Of a stretch of 64,000 bases of DNA, positions 11,170-21,301 are shown in pieces. Origin of the DNA: Undaria pinnatifida (Eukaryota; Sar; Phaeophyceae; Laminariales; Alariaceae); the NCBI GenBank assembly GCA_012845835.1, contig JABAKD010000020.1, positions 14,250,268-14,314,267 on the forward strand, written 5' to 3'. A program made the translations under genes and the position numbers. Within the stretch, counting starts at the first letter, position 1. The number at the start of each line of letters is the position of its first letter. The notes under the pieces are model-generated. The model saw only the letters and a list, made by a program, of their open reading frames with translations. It made no database searches and had not been told where the DNA came from.

Positions 11170-12696
11170 GTAGGCGAACCGGATATTATTTTGTCTGAAG
11201 CATGCATTGACGTTTTGCCGCCTAAAGTTCTTTGATGTGAGCGACTCGTCGCGGGTGGATCTTGTGCAAACACCCTTAAGGGTGTCGATAGTCTTCATAA
11301 CCAAATATGGGGTGTAAACATGAAATAACACTTGATTTATCGGCCCATTGTGGGTTAAACTTAGGAAGGCCACCCGCGTTACAGCAGGATTTTTCTGACC
11401 GTGCAATCAATGATGGTACCCAGTATAGACTAATGTAACCAGACCAATTATGTGCTTGTTTCAGAACTAATCCACAGCTACGGCAACTTCTTTCGCGGAA
11501 ATTTACAGGTTGATTTCAGCGACCTCGCGTCTTTCCGTGGACGTGCGCATTCGGTCGGTTGATCGGTGGGTTGCGTTCGGTTTGTCTCTGCCCTGCTTTT
11601 GGCACATGGTTTTCTTTTTCTGTAGTTGACGTGTAGACATTGGGCCGTAGCCTCCGCATGTATGTGGCTGAATCTTATTTCCGTGCTTTGTTCGTGACCC
11701 CCCACACCAAACCCCATGTTCAAGAACCATGTTCAACTAAGGAAGTTGCCTTCTCCGTATACTTCAAAGTATTGTTTTTGTGCAGAGCTGCTAATGGTCT
11801 ATCGACTGAAGTTAAATTAGTTGAAGTGATCGAAACACAGCCTGAAGACAACTAATAGATCTTGTCTTCGCTCTGCGGTTGTTTCGCCAACCGGGGTTAT
11901 ACTAGTTCCGATTGCGAAAGCAAAACAGCAGGCCAACGTGTGCAAGGGTGTGGTTTGCATATAGTGCCAGCAGAGCAATATGTGAACGTTATCAACAGTT
12001 TTGCGAACAGGTAAACATTATTATCTTACTGGTCAAGGTAAATATAACTCGACCGCGACACACTTTAATGAAGTAGGGGGTTGCGGCGAAATATGCAAGC
12101 TATAAACCCTCCAAACCAGCTCGAAATTTATGGATACAAACATCGAAATACACGATGCACGAACAAGTTTGTTTGCGGATGGTTTTCCGCGTTTAGTGTA
12201 AAACACGAAAGTGTGATCTCCACATCAAAAATTAATCGACTAAATGTTCAGCAATAATACCTCGTAAGCACTACGAACCTGGGTTCTTCAGAGCCCTGCC
12301 GTCGTCCGTCGTTATAACGATTATATAGACATATAAAAAGGCGCCTCGTGGCCTACGCATTGGAATGATACATTTGGTGGCAGTTTGATCGTACGAAGCG
12401 CGGAGGGTGTGGATAAGACGGCATATCCTTTCAAGTATACGCCCCGCCCCCTTAGTAAACGGCAGGTGCCCAAAACTAATCTTAACCCCTTTTCAACTGG
12501 AAACCCGTTTTTGGGGACAAAATTACTTGGATTTAGTATAGGGAGGGATTCGGGGGCTCTAAAGGGGTTAAATCACATTACGCATCCATATGCATCCATC
12601 TACACTAGGATTGTTTATTAGCTTCATAAGTGGCGAGGGGGAAGCACTGCGTAAATTCAATGACATTCGACCGTGCCCCACGTCGAAATGGTCGGC
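11170..12696. other. No gene recognised between the convergent SWIM and transposase genes
   Basis: No coding block follows the SWIM gene. Near 12483 and 12563 the segments TTAACCCCTTTT and AAAGGGGTTAAA form a small inverted pair about 80 bp apart, possibly a MITE remnant. Confidence 0.35.
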
Positions 12697-13719
12697 TCAG
12701 CAGTTAGTTGCACATTCACCCTCTTCTTTGTCAGGGGTCGCGAACGGTGCATGCAGCAAGTTCACGAGGGCCCCGCAAACCGCGTAGCAAGGATCAATCA
12801 CATCAAACTGCTGCGAGTCGAACTTGCTACCAAGGATGCGCCACTCCTTCATTGCCCCAATTGCTCGTTCTACGTGAATGCGGAGGTTGGCGACGTCTCT
12901 GGTAAGGTTGGCATCCTCCCTGCTGTACTGGCCCTCGCCTCTGCGCTTGCTGGGGGGTGCAACGTAGTGGATTTTCACCCGCATCAACAACGGTCCTCTA
13001 GTGTTGAACCATCGGTCTGCCATTAGGTGCATGCCGTTTTCAGATATACCCTGCTCAACCAACCTGTCGATGGTTCCAGACTCTTTCACCAGTTCAGCAT
13101 TGGTCACACGCCCGCCGAACGTTTTAGATATAAAGCAGATAGCACTCCCCGACGTAATGCCAATCAACACTTTACAGGTTGCCTTGCCCTTACAATTTGA
13201 ATACGTTACCCAAGCTGCGTCCGTCTGCCACACTTCGTCTACAGGGGTCTCGGTGGCATCGAGCACTATGGCCACCTTCGACAGGCCCCTGTCTCTGAAG
13301 TTTTGAGGGGCATAAAGCTCCACATCGCTTTCCGTCGGTAAACGCACCAAACGTCGTAGGAAACCACGCAAGAAATTCAGCCACGTAGAGGAAGCCCTCC
13401 CCCCAGTAGACTCGCTCACGCCGAAAAGTGCAGACGTGACCCGTAACGACGTAGCCGTGCGCAACAAAAAAAGCGTGAAACATAGGCCGTTCAACCCGCA
13501 CAAAAGCGTCTTCTGTTTTTTGGGCCTAGTCCCATCGGACTTTGCACCCCCCGCACCCTCATCTGGGCACCGCTGTAGAAGACGAGGTTGTCCGCGACTC
13601 CCCTGGCATTGCTGTACCCGAATAAATCCTAAGGCCGCAAAAGACGACAACGGTAGGTGCAATAGAGAAGGGGAGGGGTTCGAGTCGCGAGAACTCAATA
13701 TACCCGTCCTGAAATACAA
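12697..13719 (-). CDS. DDE_Tnp_4 transposase (PIF-Harbinger/ISL2EU-like)
   Basis: A 340-codon minus-strand frame with the layout of DDE_Tnp_4 transposases, which excise and insert DNA transposons. The three acidic residues are Asp154 in IVLDATETP, Asp235 in LMADRWFN and Glu284 in LRIHVERAIGAMKEWRIL. Between them the family-typical CKVLIGITSGSAICFISKTF and GGRVTNAELVKESG can be read. Residues about 90-130 look like the preceding helix-turn-helix (LFGVSESTGGRASSTWLNFL). The first ~70 residues resemble no family member I know and may be non-coding, so the true start or an upstream exon is uncertain. MADRWFN has Trp where Gly is usual (DRGF). The frame is otherwise uninterrupted, unlike the broken genes to its left. 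No terminal inverted repeats were identified. It converges on the SAP/SWIM gene. Confidence 0.8.
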   Translation of the reverse strand: MYFRTGILSSRDSNPSPSLLHLPLSSFAALGFIRVQQCQGSRGQPRLLQRCPDEGAGGAKSDGTRPKKQKTLLCGLNGLCFTLFLLRTATSLRVTSALFGVSESTGGRASSTWLNFLRGFLRRLVRLPTESDVELYAPQNFRDRGLSKVAIVLDATETPVDEVWQTDAAWVTYSNCKGKATCKVLIGITSGSAICFISKTFGGRVTNAELVKESGTIDRLVEQGISENGMHLMADRWFNTRGPLLMRVKIHYVAPPSKRRGEGQYSREDANLTRDVANLRIHVERAIGAMKEWRILGSKFDSQQFDVIDPCYAVCGALVNLLHAPFATPDKEEGECATNC

Positions 13720-13721
13720 TT

Positions 13722-13807
13722 CTCATGATTAGTGTCGGCGATGCCCACTCTACTTTATCGAGGACTCATGATTAGTGTCGGCGATGCCCACTCTACTTTA
13801 TCGAGGA
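13722..13807. repeat. Perfect 43-bp tandem duplication
   Basis: Two adjacent copies of a 43-bp unit starting CTCATGATTAGTGTCGG and ending TTTATCGAGGA lie immediately upstream of the minus-strand transposase frame. They could be subterminal repeats of the element or a chance duplication. Confidence 0.9.
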
Positions 13808-14459
13808 TCAACAAGTTTTAACAGGCTTGAACAAACATGAAGCCATGACGCAATTGGTCCATACCCCGCCGTGTGTGGGGAAGTTGAAGAAGTGTTCGAC
13901 AAATAGGATTACGATGTTAATACTTTTGTACAGGGGTTACAAACACGACGATACAAGTTACAAGGTTCCCCTCCGGGAAGTAAGTGCCTAGGGGAGTGGC
14001 GCAAGGACACATTATTTTCACTACCCAACGCGATGACCATTTTTGTTTGTAGTACATACAGAAAAAATTGCCCTGAAAAATATTGAATTCGCATTTCACC
14101 CGCGCACTAAAAAGCACTTCTTGGGCGTACTCAATAGCAGTACTTTTAGCACTTTTTGGGTATACTCGATATAGACGTGCCCACGACTGATCTGTTCTTG
14201 AGAAAATACACACAGCACCACTTGGTAACACACACAAAAAAACTTGTACACCTTATGATATGTACGATTTCGAGAAGAGCGTCACAATTCGAACTCCAGC
14301 TCATTAGGGACCGCCAGGAAGCGAGAAGGGGCACGTGTGGCGTGAGATGCGGCAAGTATTGAGAACGAGAGAGGAAGAGAACAATAACACGTGACATATG
14401 CTATGACAAAAAAAAGCAACTCGCGGCCGTAGAGAGAGGATACAGCACGCGCACGCACA
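13808..14459. other. No gene recognised
   Basis: No coding signal. Short repeated phrases such as CACTTCTTGGGCGTACTC and CACTTTTTGGGTATACTC occur near 14120-14170. Confidence 0.4.
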
Positions 14460-15500
14460 TGGTCCTACCTGCAGCGTTTTGCTCTCCGCACGTTGTCTGC
14501 TGTTTGCCATCTGCGATCTTCGCAAAAAAACAGAAACAATTCTCGTTGAAGAACTGCCTCCGTGGACGTAAATATATAAGGAGGGGTTAGCATGTAAATT
14601 GTTACTATTACAAAGGTCCCTATGTTTCCGCATCGATGGACACGCGCACCCAGAGCGGCAGCACAGCAGAAACGTGCGGTATGGTGGTGACAAGTTTTGA
14701 CAGAGGCTCCGACACAAGCAACTCGCCGCAGCATAGCGAGGACACGCCAAGCGCACATAAATGGTGTCACCTACCGCTGCTGCTGTGTAGCAGGGTTGTA
14801 GCGTTGTGCTCGCCACATGTTGTCTGCTGTCTGCCATCTGCGATCTTACATAGTGTTGCCCACCGCTGCTGCTGTGGGGTAGAGTTTGTATATAGCGTTG
14901 TGCTCTCTTGGTATGGTACGGTATCATATAAGAACACCAACATGGACATAAATATCAGGACCGCTTGAGTACTAATGTGATATTCAAACGATCCTTACAC
15001 ATTACACCGGCATGTCACTTGACAGAAGCAGAAGACGCAGCAGCAGCGAGAGGTAGTGGCGTATAGGCGGGTAGAGCATCACAGGCTAGCGCTGTGCTCT
15101 CTGCATATTGTCTGCTGTCTGTCATCTGCGATCTTACATAAATGGTGTTGCCTACCGCTGCTGCTGCTGTGCGGCAGAGTTGTAGCGTTGTGCTCTCTTG
15201 ATATGGTACGGTATCATATAAGAAACACACCACATTGGACATAAATATAAGGACCTTTTGAGTACTAATGTGATATTAAAACGAACCTTACAATTTACGC
15301 CGGCATGTCACTTGACAGAAGCAGCAGAAGCAGCAGCAGCGAGAGGTAGTGGCGTATAGGCGGGTAGAGCATCGCAGGCTCCGATCAAAGTAATCACCTA
15401 CATACAACAACAGCAGCCGCACGCGCTTAGAGTTGCAGGCTGCTGCTGCTAGGGGGCTGGACTGCTGCTGGTAGGCAGGATCGTAGCGTGGTGCTCTGTG
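14460..15500. repeat. Tandem array, ~290-bp unit, rich in CTG/CAG
   Basis: TAGCGTTGTGCTCTCTTG recurs at about 14893 and 15183. It is followed in both by GGTACGGTATCATATAAGAA, GACATAAATAT, GAGTACTAATGTGATATT, GGCATGTCACTTGACAGAAG and GAGAGGTAGTGGCGTATAGG. Less complete units sit at 14460-14640 and 14780-14890. CTG/CAG triplets expand within units. All open frames across it are repeat artefacts. Confidence 0.8.
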
Positions 15501-15830
15501 CAAAAATAGGGGAATGTGCGTGTACCCTCTTCGAGCAGAAAAATCGAAATCTTATGTGCGTTCACGGGGATAGGGGATGCATAAACCCAATCCCCGAGGA
15601 TGTTGCGGAAACCCGAGGATTTGCCTCAAGTGTACCCAAGGCCAAAAAAGTTTAAAAGGCTTGCCACGCGCGACACACTGCACGGATCGCGCTCAAACCT
15701 CCGGCAACGTGAGCCCGACGGTCGAATTGTGCCCACCCCACCCGACGTTTCGGGTAAAGGTGCGAACGCGAAGAGATGTGCCCGAAGGGAAGAAAAAAAT
15801 CACAAGTATACATATACATACAAGGGCTCC
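15501..15830. other. No gene recognised; moderately GC-rich
   Basis: A ~106-codon + frame starts at 15577. It contains ICLKCTQGQKSLKGLPR but shows no family signature, so it is not called as a gene. Confidence 0.3.
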
Positions 15831-15862
15831 GCATGGGCGCCGGCATTCGCCGGCGCCCATGC
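15831..15862. repeat. Perfect 14-bp stem, 4-nt loop hairpin
   Basis: GCATGGGCGCCGGC is followed by ATTC and by its exact reverse complement. It is an isolated, very GC-rich palindrome with no adjacent gene it could terminate. Confidence 0.9.
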
Positions 15863-16281
15863 TACGGGTAGGACAGGGCAGCACTTCGACAAGTTAAGGT
15901 GTAGCTGTCCGATTTGGCATGCATTGAACTTTAAAGTAATGCCAAGAGTTTAATACGAAGATGGGATTATGAAGGTCATACTTTGACAGAAGAAAAACGT
16001 AATATTATAAAACAAAAAAGGCAAGGATAGGCGAAACACACTAGACTATGTTAAATGCGCCGTCAAGTAAAAGCTGGCGTCTATCAAACAAAAACACCGA
16101 AAAGAGTATTGAGAACCTGCGTCGCCTCTAGGCGAAACGAAAGAGGCCTTGGCATCAATGAAGAGACTGCACTGCTGTCCCCGTGGCAATGGAGGCAGGA
16201 TGCAAAGTCGGTTGGCATCAAACGTCGACATGGGGCCATGTCAGCCGGCGAGGTTTTGGAAGAAGATAGCTTTGTTTGTTA
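15863..16281. other. No gene recognised
   Basis: An 83-codon + frame at 16055-16306 has no recognisable features and runs into the repeat that follows. Confidence 0.35.
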
Positions 16282-16770
16282 TGTTAAGGAATTAGTGGGG
16301 TATTAGTCCGTTTGACCACTTGCAAAAGGTTAACCAATAGCTTACCCAAACTAAGCCTTATAACACTCTCCCCCCCTGAAACGGCGGGATAGCAGGTCGG
16401 CCGGATATACGGGCGGACCTGTCAATATATCCAAGCCGTTTCATTTCCTGGGTATACCCGGGGAGAGTATTTTTCAAGTTCGCCATGGGAAAATCTGAAA
16501 AAGTTTATTATGGTGGAGGTGGGGATCGAACCCACGACCCCAAAACCCATGGTCTGTCGACGACGCCATTTGTTAAGGTATTAGTGGGGTATTAGTCCGT
16601 TTGACCACTTGCAACTGGTTAACCAATAGCTTACCCAAACTAAGCCTTATAACACTCTCCCCCCCTGAAACGGCGAGATAGCAGGTCGGCCGGATATAAT
16701 ACCGGCGGACCTTTCCATATCCAAGCCGTTTCATTTCCTGGGGATACCAGGAAGAGTACTTTTCAAGTTC
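16282..16770. repeat. Two adjacent copies of a foldback-family repeat with a tRNA-like segment
   Basis: Both copies open with AAGG(A/T)ATTAGTGGGGTATTAGTCCG, then TTGACCACTTGCAA, TTAACCAATAGCTTACCC, ACACTCTCCCCCCCTGAAAC and CAGGTCGGCCGGATAT. Copy one runs to about 16575 and copy two is truncated near 16770. In copy one the minus strand at about 16511-16560 reads like the 3' half of a tRNA: the T-arm GTGGGTTCGATCCCCAC matches a pol III B box and is followed by CTCCACCA. The 5' half does not pair as a tRNA, so it is tRNA-derived rather than a tRNA gene. The family recurs at 37.7-38.9 kb. Confidence 0.75.
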
Positions 16771-16776
16771 GACATC

Positions 16777-16809
16777 TTACACTGTGCTCCCCCACCCTTT
16801 AATTTCACA
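16777..16809 (+). repeat. Short match to the conserved 3' end of the Ty3-like elements
   Basis: ACTGTGCTCCCCCACCCTTTAATTTCACA resembles the last ~30 bp shared by the 3' ends at 30670 and 53739 and by the fragment ending at 37629. It is followed by TGTGGCGTCGTCGAGC, which could be a primer-binding site. If so, this is the very end of the 5' LTR of copy 1, with the rest lost to the foldback insertions. The evidence is thin. Confidence 0.35.
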
Positions 16810-18867
16810 TGTGGCGTCGTCGAGCTTGATATGCTATTGTGGCAGCGTTCTTCCGGTCTCTCCGATTTTTTTTTCGTAGCGATTTTGCTTTTGCTTTCCA
16901 TCGAGCCCACAACCCCTGTTCCTTCTCGGGTGGCTTCTCAATGGAGGGAGCGCCCTTCCTCCTACAACGGCGACCACAACAGCAGTGAGATGGCAGGGGC
17001 CCCTCCTGTTGGTCGCCGCGCACGTACCACACGGACGACACCTTCCAAGTACGTGCGGACGACTCTGCTCTGCGGAGCACACTCCTCGTCTCGAATTTTG
17101 GTCCCTCCTGTTGGTTGCTGGGCACGCACCACACAGAGGACACTTTCCGAGTACGGGCGGACGACACTGCTCTTCGGAGCACACTCCTCGTCCCGGCCTT
17201 TGGCCGCATCAGTTCACCGCCAGCTGGTCATAGACCACTCCGCAGTGGAACTGCCCGAGCCCCACCCATCAGACTTGTTTGCTCCGCGCTCTGCCAGCAT
17301 GTTGCACAGCACATATCCGCGAGTTGCCAGCACAAGCCCCAAGATCGGCCATCGACTCGTACTTTTTTTTTCGCGCTTTGGGGCTCGGAGGCATATGCAC
17401 GACATGCCACGGACAAGCATACTGGAATCAACCCTTCGAATGACATTCGAAGGGGACTTCGCTCGCTGAGAGAGCCCATCGCCCAGCACATCCTTGCTGT
17501 CGGTGCCAGACCGTCCTTTGCGGGACCCCCTTGGACTACGGGCACCGTGCTCTAGGAGCTCATGTCGGGGCGCCTTCCTTGTGATCTACCTGGGAAGAAA
17601 CAGGCGGTGCTCGTGGAATGTTTGGGCTTTTTTTCGTTTGGCGAATTTTCCAGTACACGCGTTATCCTATGGGTTTCAGTACATACGTCGATCATTCTGG
17701 TGCGTCGAACAAGCAGCTGTCCTTGTGCCCCTTTCTGCCGAAATTAGTACAAGCTACGAATTTGGCACCTCGGACCCCTCTCCGATCTTTCTCGATCAAC
17801 AGCGTTCCACTACTGCTGTCCGTCGCGTAGCTTCAACCACCATCATTTTTGCAGAGGTGCCAACTACAGTGCAGCACAATGGGCTCGCTGTCAATGCCTG
17901 CCATATAACGCCGGATTCTCTGCTGTAGAAGTCACTGTACAGCAGCCAAGCCGCCTACTTTGCTCCTGCTCATACACCACATAGCTCGACCCTTCACTGC
18001 CCCAGCGTCCACAGTTACAGCACCGCAGCTCTGACACCCCCCACTGCTGTGCGAGTGCTCCTTGCAAGTTCGATTCGAGAGGTTTTGTTTTTCGTCCTGG
18101 CCCCTCCGTGACTAGAACTTGAACCTAGTGAACGCTGAAACTCTGTGCTGGCTTTTTGGGCAAGGCTGTTGGTGTGTGCGATGCCCTATATCCTCCCATT
18201 CATGGGTACGCGGGGACTATAATACCACTTTCTGTGTATGCACAGCTGTGACCGTGCGGCACTCCGCAGTGCTGTCAACGTAACTGTCCCTTTATCGGTG
18301 GGAGTGGGTACGGATTTTTTTTTCAGCTGTCCGGGCGTTAGGCCGTCTTCCTGCCCGTACATGTGCTGCCCTTCACGATATTGCTAGGGTCTACGCTGGA
18401 ATTTTTTTTTTCTTCTTCTCTGCACATGTTCGGACAGCTACTGCCCGTTACAGAGCGCTTACTACACAGTTCGCGGAGATACTGCGCTTCACAGTTTCTA
18501 CTAGTGCAGTGGAGAACAGCCCGTTTAATGCGGTACCTTTGGGGGCAAACAGCCTTTCTATTCGACTGTGGGCGTGCACATTTTTCTACAGCTAGCTGGT
18601 GTTGGTACTACACTACCCATCTTGGTGCGGTTGAAATTACCGTTACCTGTGAACACAGCAGTGATACTGCAGCAATCAGCACTACTGCAGGCGCGACCGT
18701 CCCCCTTCAGTGCGGTCGGGGGAAACTACTTTGTTTGGGGGGGTTATACTGCCCGTTTTCTTTTTAATATACGGTTGGTGCGCGAACGTATACTGTCCTA
18801 CCCCCCACCACACTACTGCTGTGGGGGCAGATGCTGCCCATTTTTATACGGTTGGCTGCGCGATCCT
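16810..18867. other. No gene; degenerate tandem repeats
   Basis: A ~103-bp segment is duplicated at about 16998-17205 (CCTCCTGTTGGTCGC and CCTCCTGTTGGTTGC; GGAGCACACTCCTCGTC in both). From about 17950 on, increasingly recognisable relatives of the minisatellite unit that follows appear (for example CACTGCTGTG and CTGCCCGTT phrases). If the element end at 16777-16809 is real, this would be the leader of retroelement copy 1. Confidence 0.45.
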
Positions 18868-20895
18868 TCACTGTGCTCCCCCCCTACACTGCACCTAGGG
18901 TAAATGCTGCCCGTTTTGGTGCGACGAGTGTCAGCGTGTTGGGTGACCTTTCACTGTGCTCCCCCCCCTACACTACACCTAGGGTAAATGCTGCCCGTTT
19001 TGGTGCGATGAGTGTCAGCGTGTTGGGCGATCTTACACTGTGCTTCCACCCCTACACTACACCTGGGGTAAATGCTGCCTGTTTTGGTGCGACGAGTGTC
19101 AGCGTGCTGGGTGACCTTTCGCTGTGCTCCCCCCCCTACACTACACCTAGGTTAAATGCTGCCTGTTTTGGTGCGATGAGTGTCAGCGTGTTGGGCGATC
19201 TTACACTGTGCTCCCCCCCTACACTACACCTAGGGTAAATGCTGCCCGTTTTGGTGCGATGAGTGTCAGCGTGTTGGGCGATCTTACACTGTGCTTCCAC
19301 CCCTACACTACACCTAGGGTAAATGCTGCCCGTTTTGGTGCGACGAGTGTCAGCGTGCTGGGTGACCTTTCGCTGTGCTCCCCCCCCTACACTACACCTA
19401 GGGTAAATGCTGCCCGTTTTGGTGCGATGAGTGTCAGCGTGTTGGGCGATCTTACACTGTGCTCCCCCCCTACACTACACCTAGGGTAAATGCTGCCCGT
19501 TTTGGTGCGATGAGTGTCAGCGTGTTGGACGATCTTACACTGTGCTTCCACCCCTACACTACACCTAGGTTAAATGCTGCCCGTTTTGGTGCGACGAGTG
19601 TCAGCGTGCTGGGTGACCTTTCGCTGTGCTCCCCCCCCTACACTACACCTAGGGTAAATGCTGCCCGTTTTGGTGCGATGAGTGTCAGCGTGTTGGGCGA
19701 TCTTACACTGTGCTCCCCCCCTACACTACACCTAGGGTAAATGCTGCCCGTTTTGGTGCGATGAGTGTCAGCGTGTTGGACGATCTTACACTGTGCTTCC
19801 ACCCCTACACTACACCTAGGGTAAATGCTGCCCGTTTTGGTGCGACGAGTGTCAGCGTGTTGGGTGACTTTCCACTGTGCTCCCCCCCTACACTACACCT
19901 AGGGTAAATGCTGCCTGTTTTGGTGCGATGAGTGTCAGCGTGTTGGGCGATCTTACACTGTGCTTCCACCCCTACACTACACCTAGGTTAAATGCTGCCT
20001 GTTTTGGTGCGATGAGTGTCAGGGTGTTGGGTGACCTTTCACTGTGCTCCCCCCCTACACTACACCTAGGGTAAATGCTGCCTGTTTTGGTGCGATGAGT
20101 GTCAGCGGGTTGGGCGATCTTACACTGTGCTTCCACCCCTACACTACACCTAGGGTAAATGCTGCCTGTTTTGGTGCGATGAGTGTCAGCGTGTTGGGTG
20201 ACCTTTCACTGTGCTCCCCCCCTACACCACACCTAGGGTAAATGCTGCCCGTTTTGGTGCGATGAGTGTCAGCGTGTTGGGCGATCTTACACTGTGCTCC
20301 CCCCCTACACTGCACCTAGGGTAAATGCTGCCTGTTTTGGTGCGATGAGTGTCAGCGTGTTGGGCGATCTTACACTGTGCTTTCACCCCTACACTACACC
20401 TAGGGTAAATGCTGCCTGTTTTGGTGCGACGAGTGTCAGCGTGTTGGGTGACCTTTCACTGTGCTCCCCCCCTACACTACACCTAGGTTAAATGCTGCCT
20501 GTTTTGGTGCAATGAGTGTCAGCGTGTTGGGTGACCTTTCACTGTGCTCCCCCCCTACACTACACCTAGGGTAAATGCTGCCCGTTTTGGTGCGATGAGT
20601 GTCAGCGTGTTGGGCGATCTTACACTGTGCTTCCACCCCTACACTACACCTAGGTTAAATGCTGCCTGTTTTGGTGCGATGAGTGTCAGCGTGTTGGGCG
20701 ACCCTTCACTGCGCTTCCACCCCTACACCACACCTAGGTTAAATGCTGCCTGTTTTGGTGCGATGAGCGTCGGCGTTTTGGGCGAACCTTTATTGTGATA
20801 ACCCCTACACTACATCTAGGGTAAATGCTGCCTGTTTTGATCCGATGAGCGTGGGCGTTTTGGGCGACGCTTTCCTGTGCTACCCCCTCCCGCCT
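18868..20895. repeat. Minisatellite, ~24 units of 83/84 bp with higher-order organisation
   Basis: Each unit reads CACTGTGCTCCCCCCCTACA, CACCTAGGGTAAATGCTG, CCCGTTTTGGTGCGATGAG and TGTCAGCGTGTTGGGCGAT in order. Variants alternate: CTCCCCCCC or CTTCCACCCC after TGTG, GATGAG or GACGAG, and ACCTTTCA or ATCTTACA. Near-identical blocks recur every ~250 bp (three units) or ~167 bp (two units), indicating duplication by multimers. Units decay toward the right edge. Units of 84 bp keep frame, which creates 28-residue pseudo-repeats in open frames; these are not genes. Confidence 0.95.
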
Positions 20896-21301
20896 AGGTT
20901 GAATGATGCCTGTTTAAGTGCGATGGCTGCAGACGTACCCTTACTGTGTTGCACCCCCTGCACTGCGGTTAGGGTCAGTGCTGCCCAGTTTTGGCTCCTT
21001 GTACTGCGGTTCGTGCGGGCGTTACCCATATACCCTACGGTCAGACTGGGCGCTGCTCTTATGTTGCGGTTATGATGATTGGTACCTTGTTACTGCTGTA
21101 CTCCTCTTATACGGCTAGTTGACGTGGCTGCTACCATCACTGAGGCTGGACGGAGTCAAGGCCCATATTGTTGCTGTTTGCTGAAACACAGATATACCGC
21201 TACTTGGAGCAGGAACACCACAACAATTTATCTGTCTCCATAGCTTCTTCACGCGTCGTTCCTATCCCCCCCCCCCCCCCCCTTCACTACACCTAGGCAC
21301 C
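20896..21301. other. Degenerate minisatellite edge and a C homopolymer
   Basis: Diverged units fade out by about 21100. A run of about 18 C bases ends near 21282. The phrase TTCACTACACCTAGGCACC just before the Gag start is itself a minisatellite fragment. Confidence 0.6.

Noticed and set aside
14304-14927. 207-codon minus-strand frame
   Set aside because: Falls in the ~290-bp tandem array; Cys/Ser-rich with no family features.
18831-20798. Chain of open frames with 28-residue repeats
   Set aside because: 84-bp minisatellite units preserve frame by chance of length. 83-bp units and stops break it repeatedly, and there is no start, domain or flank signal.
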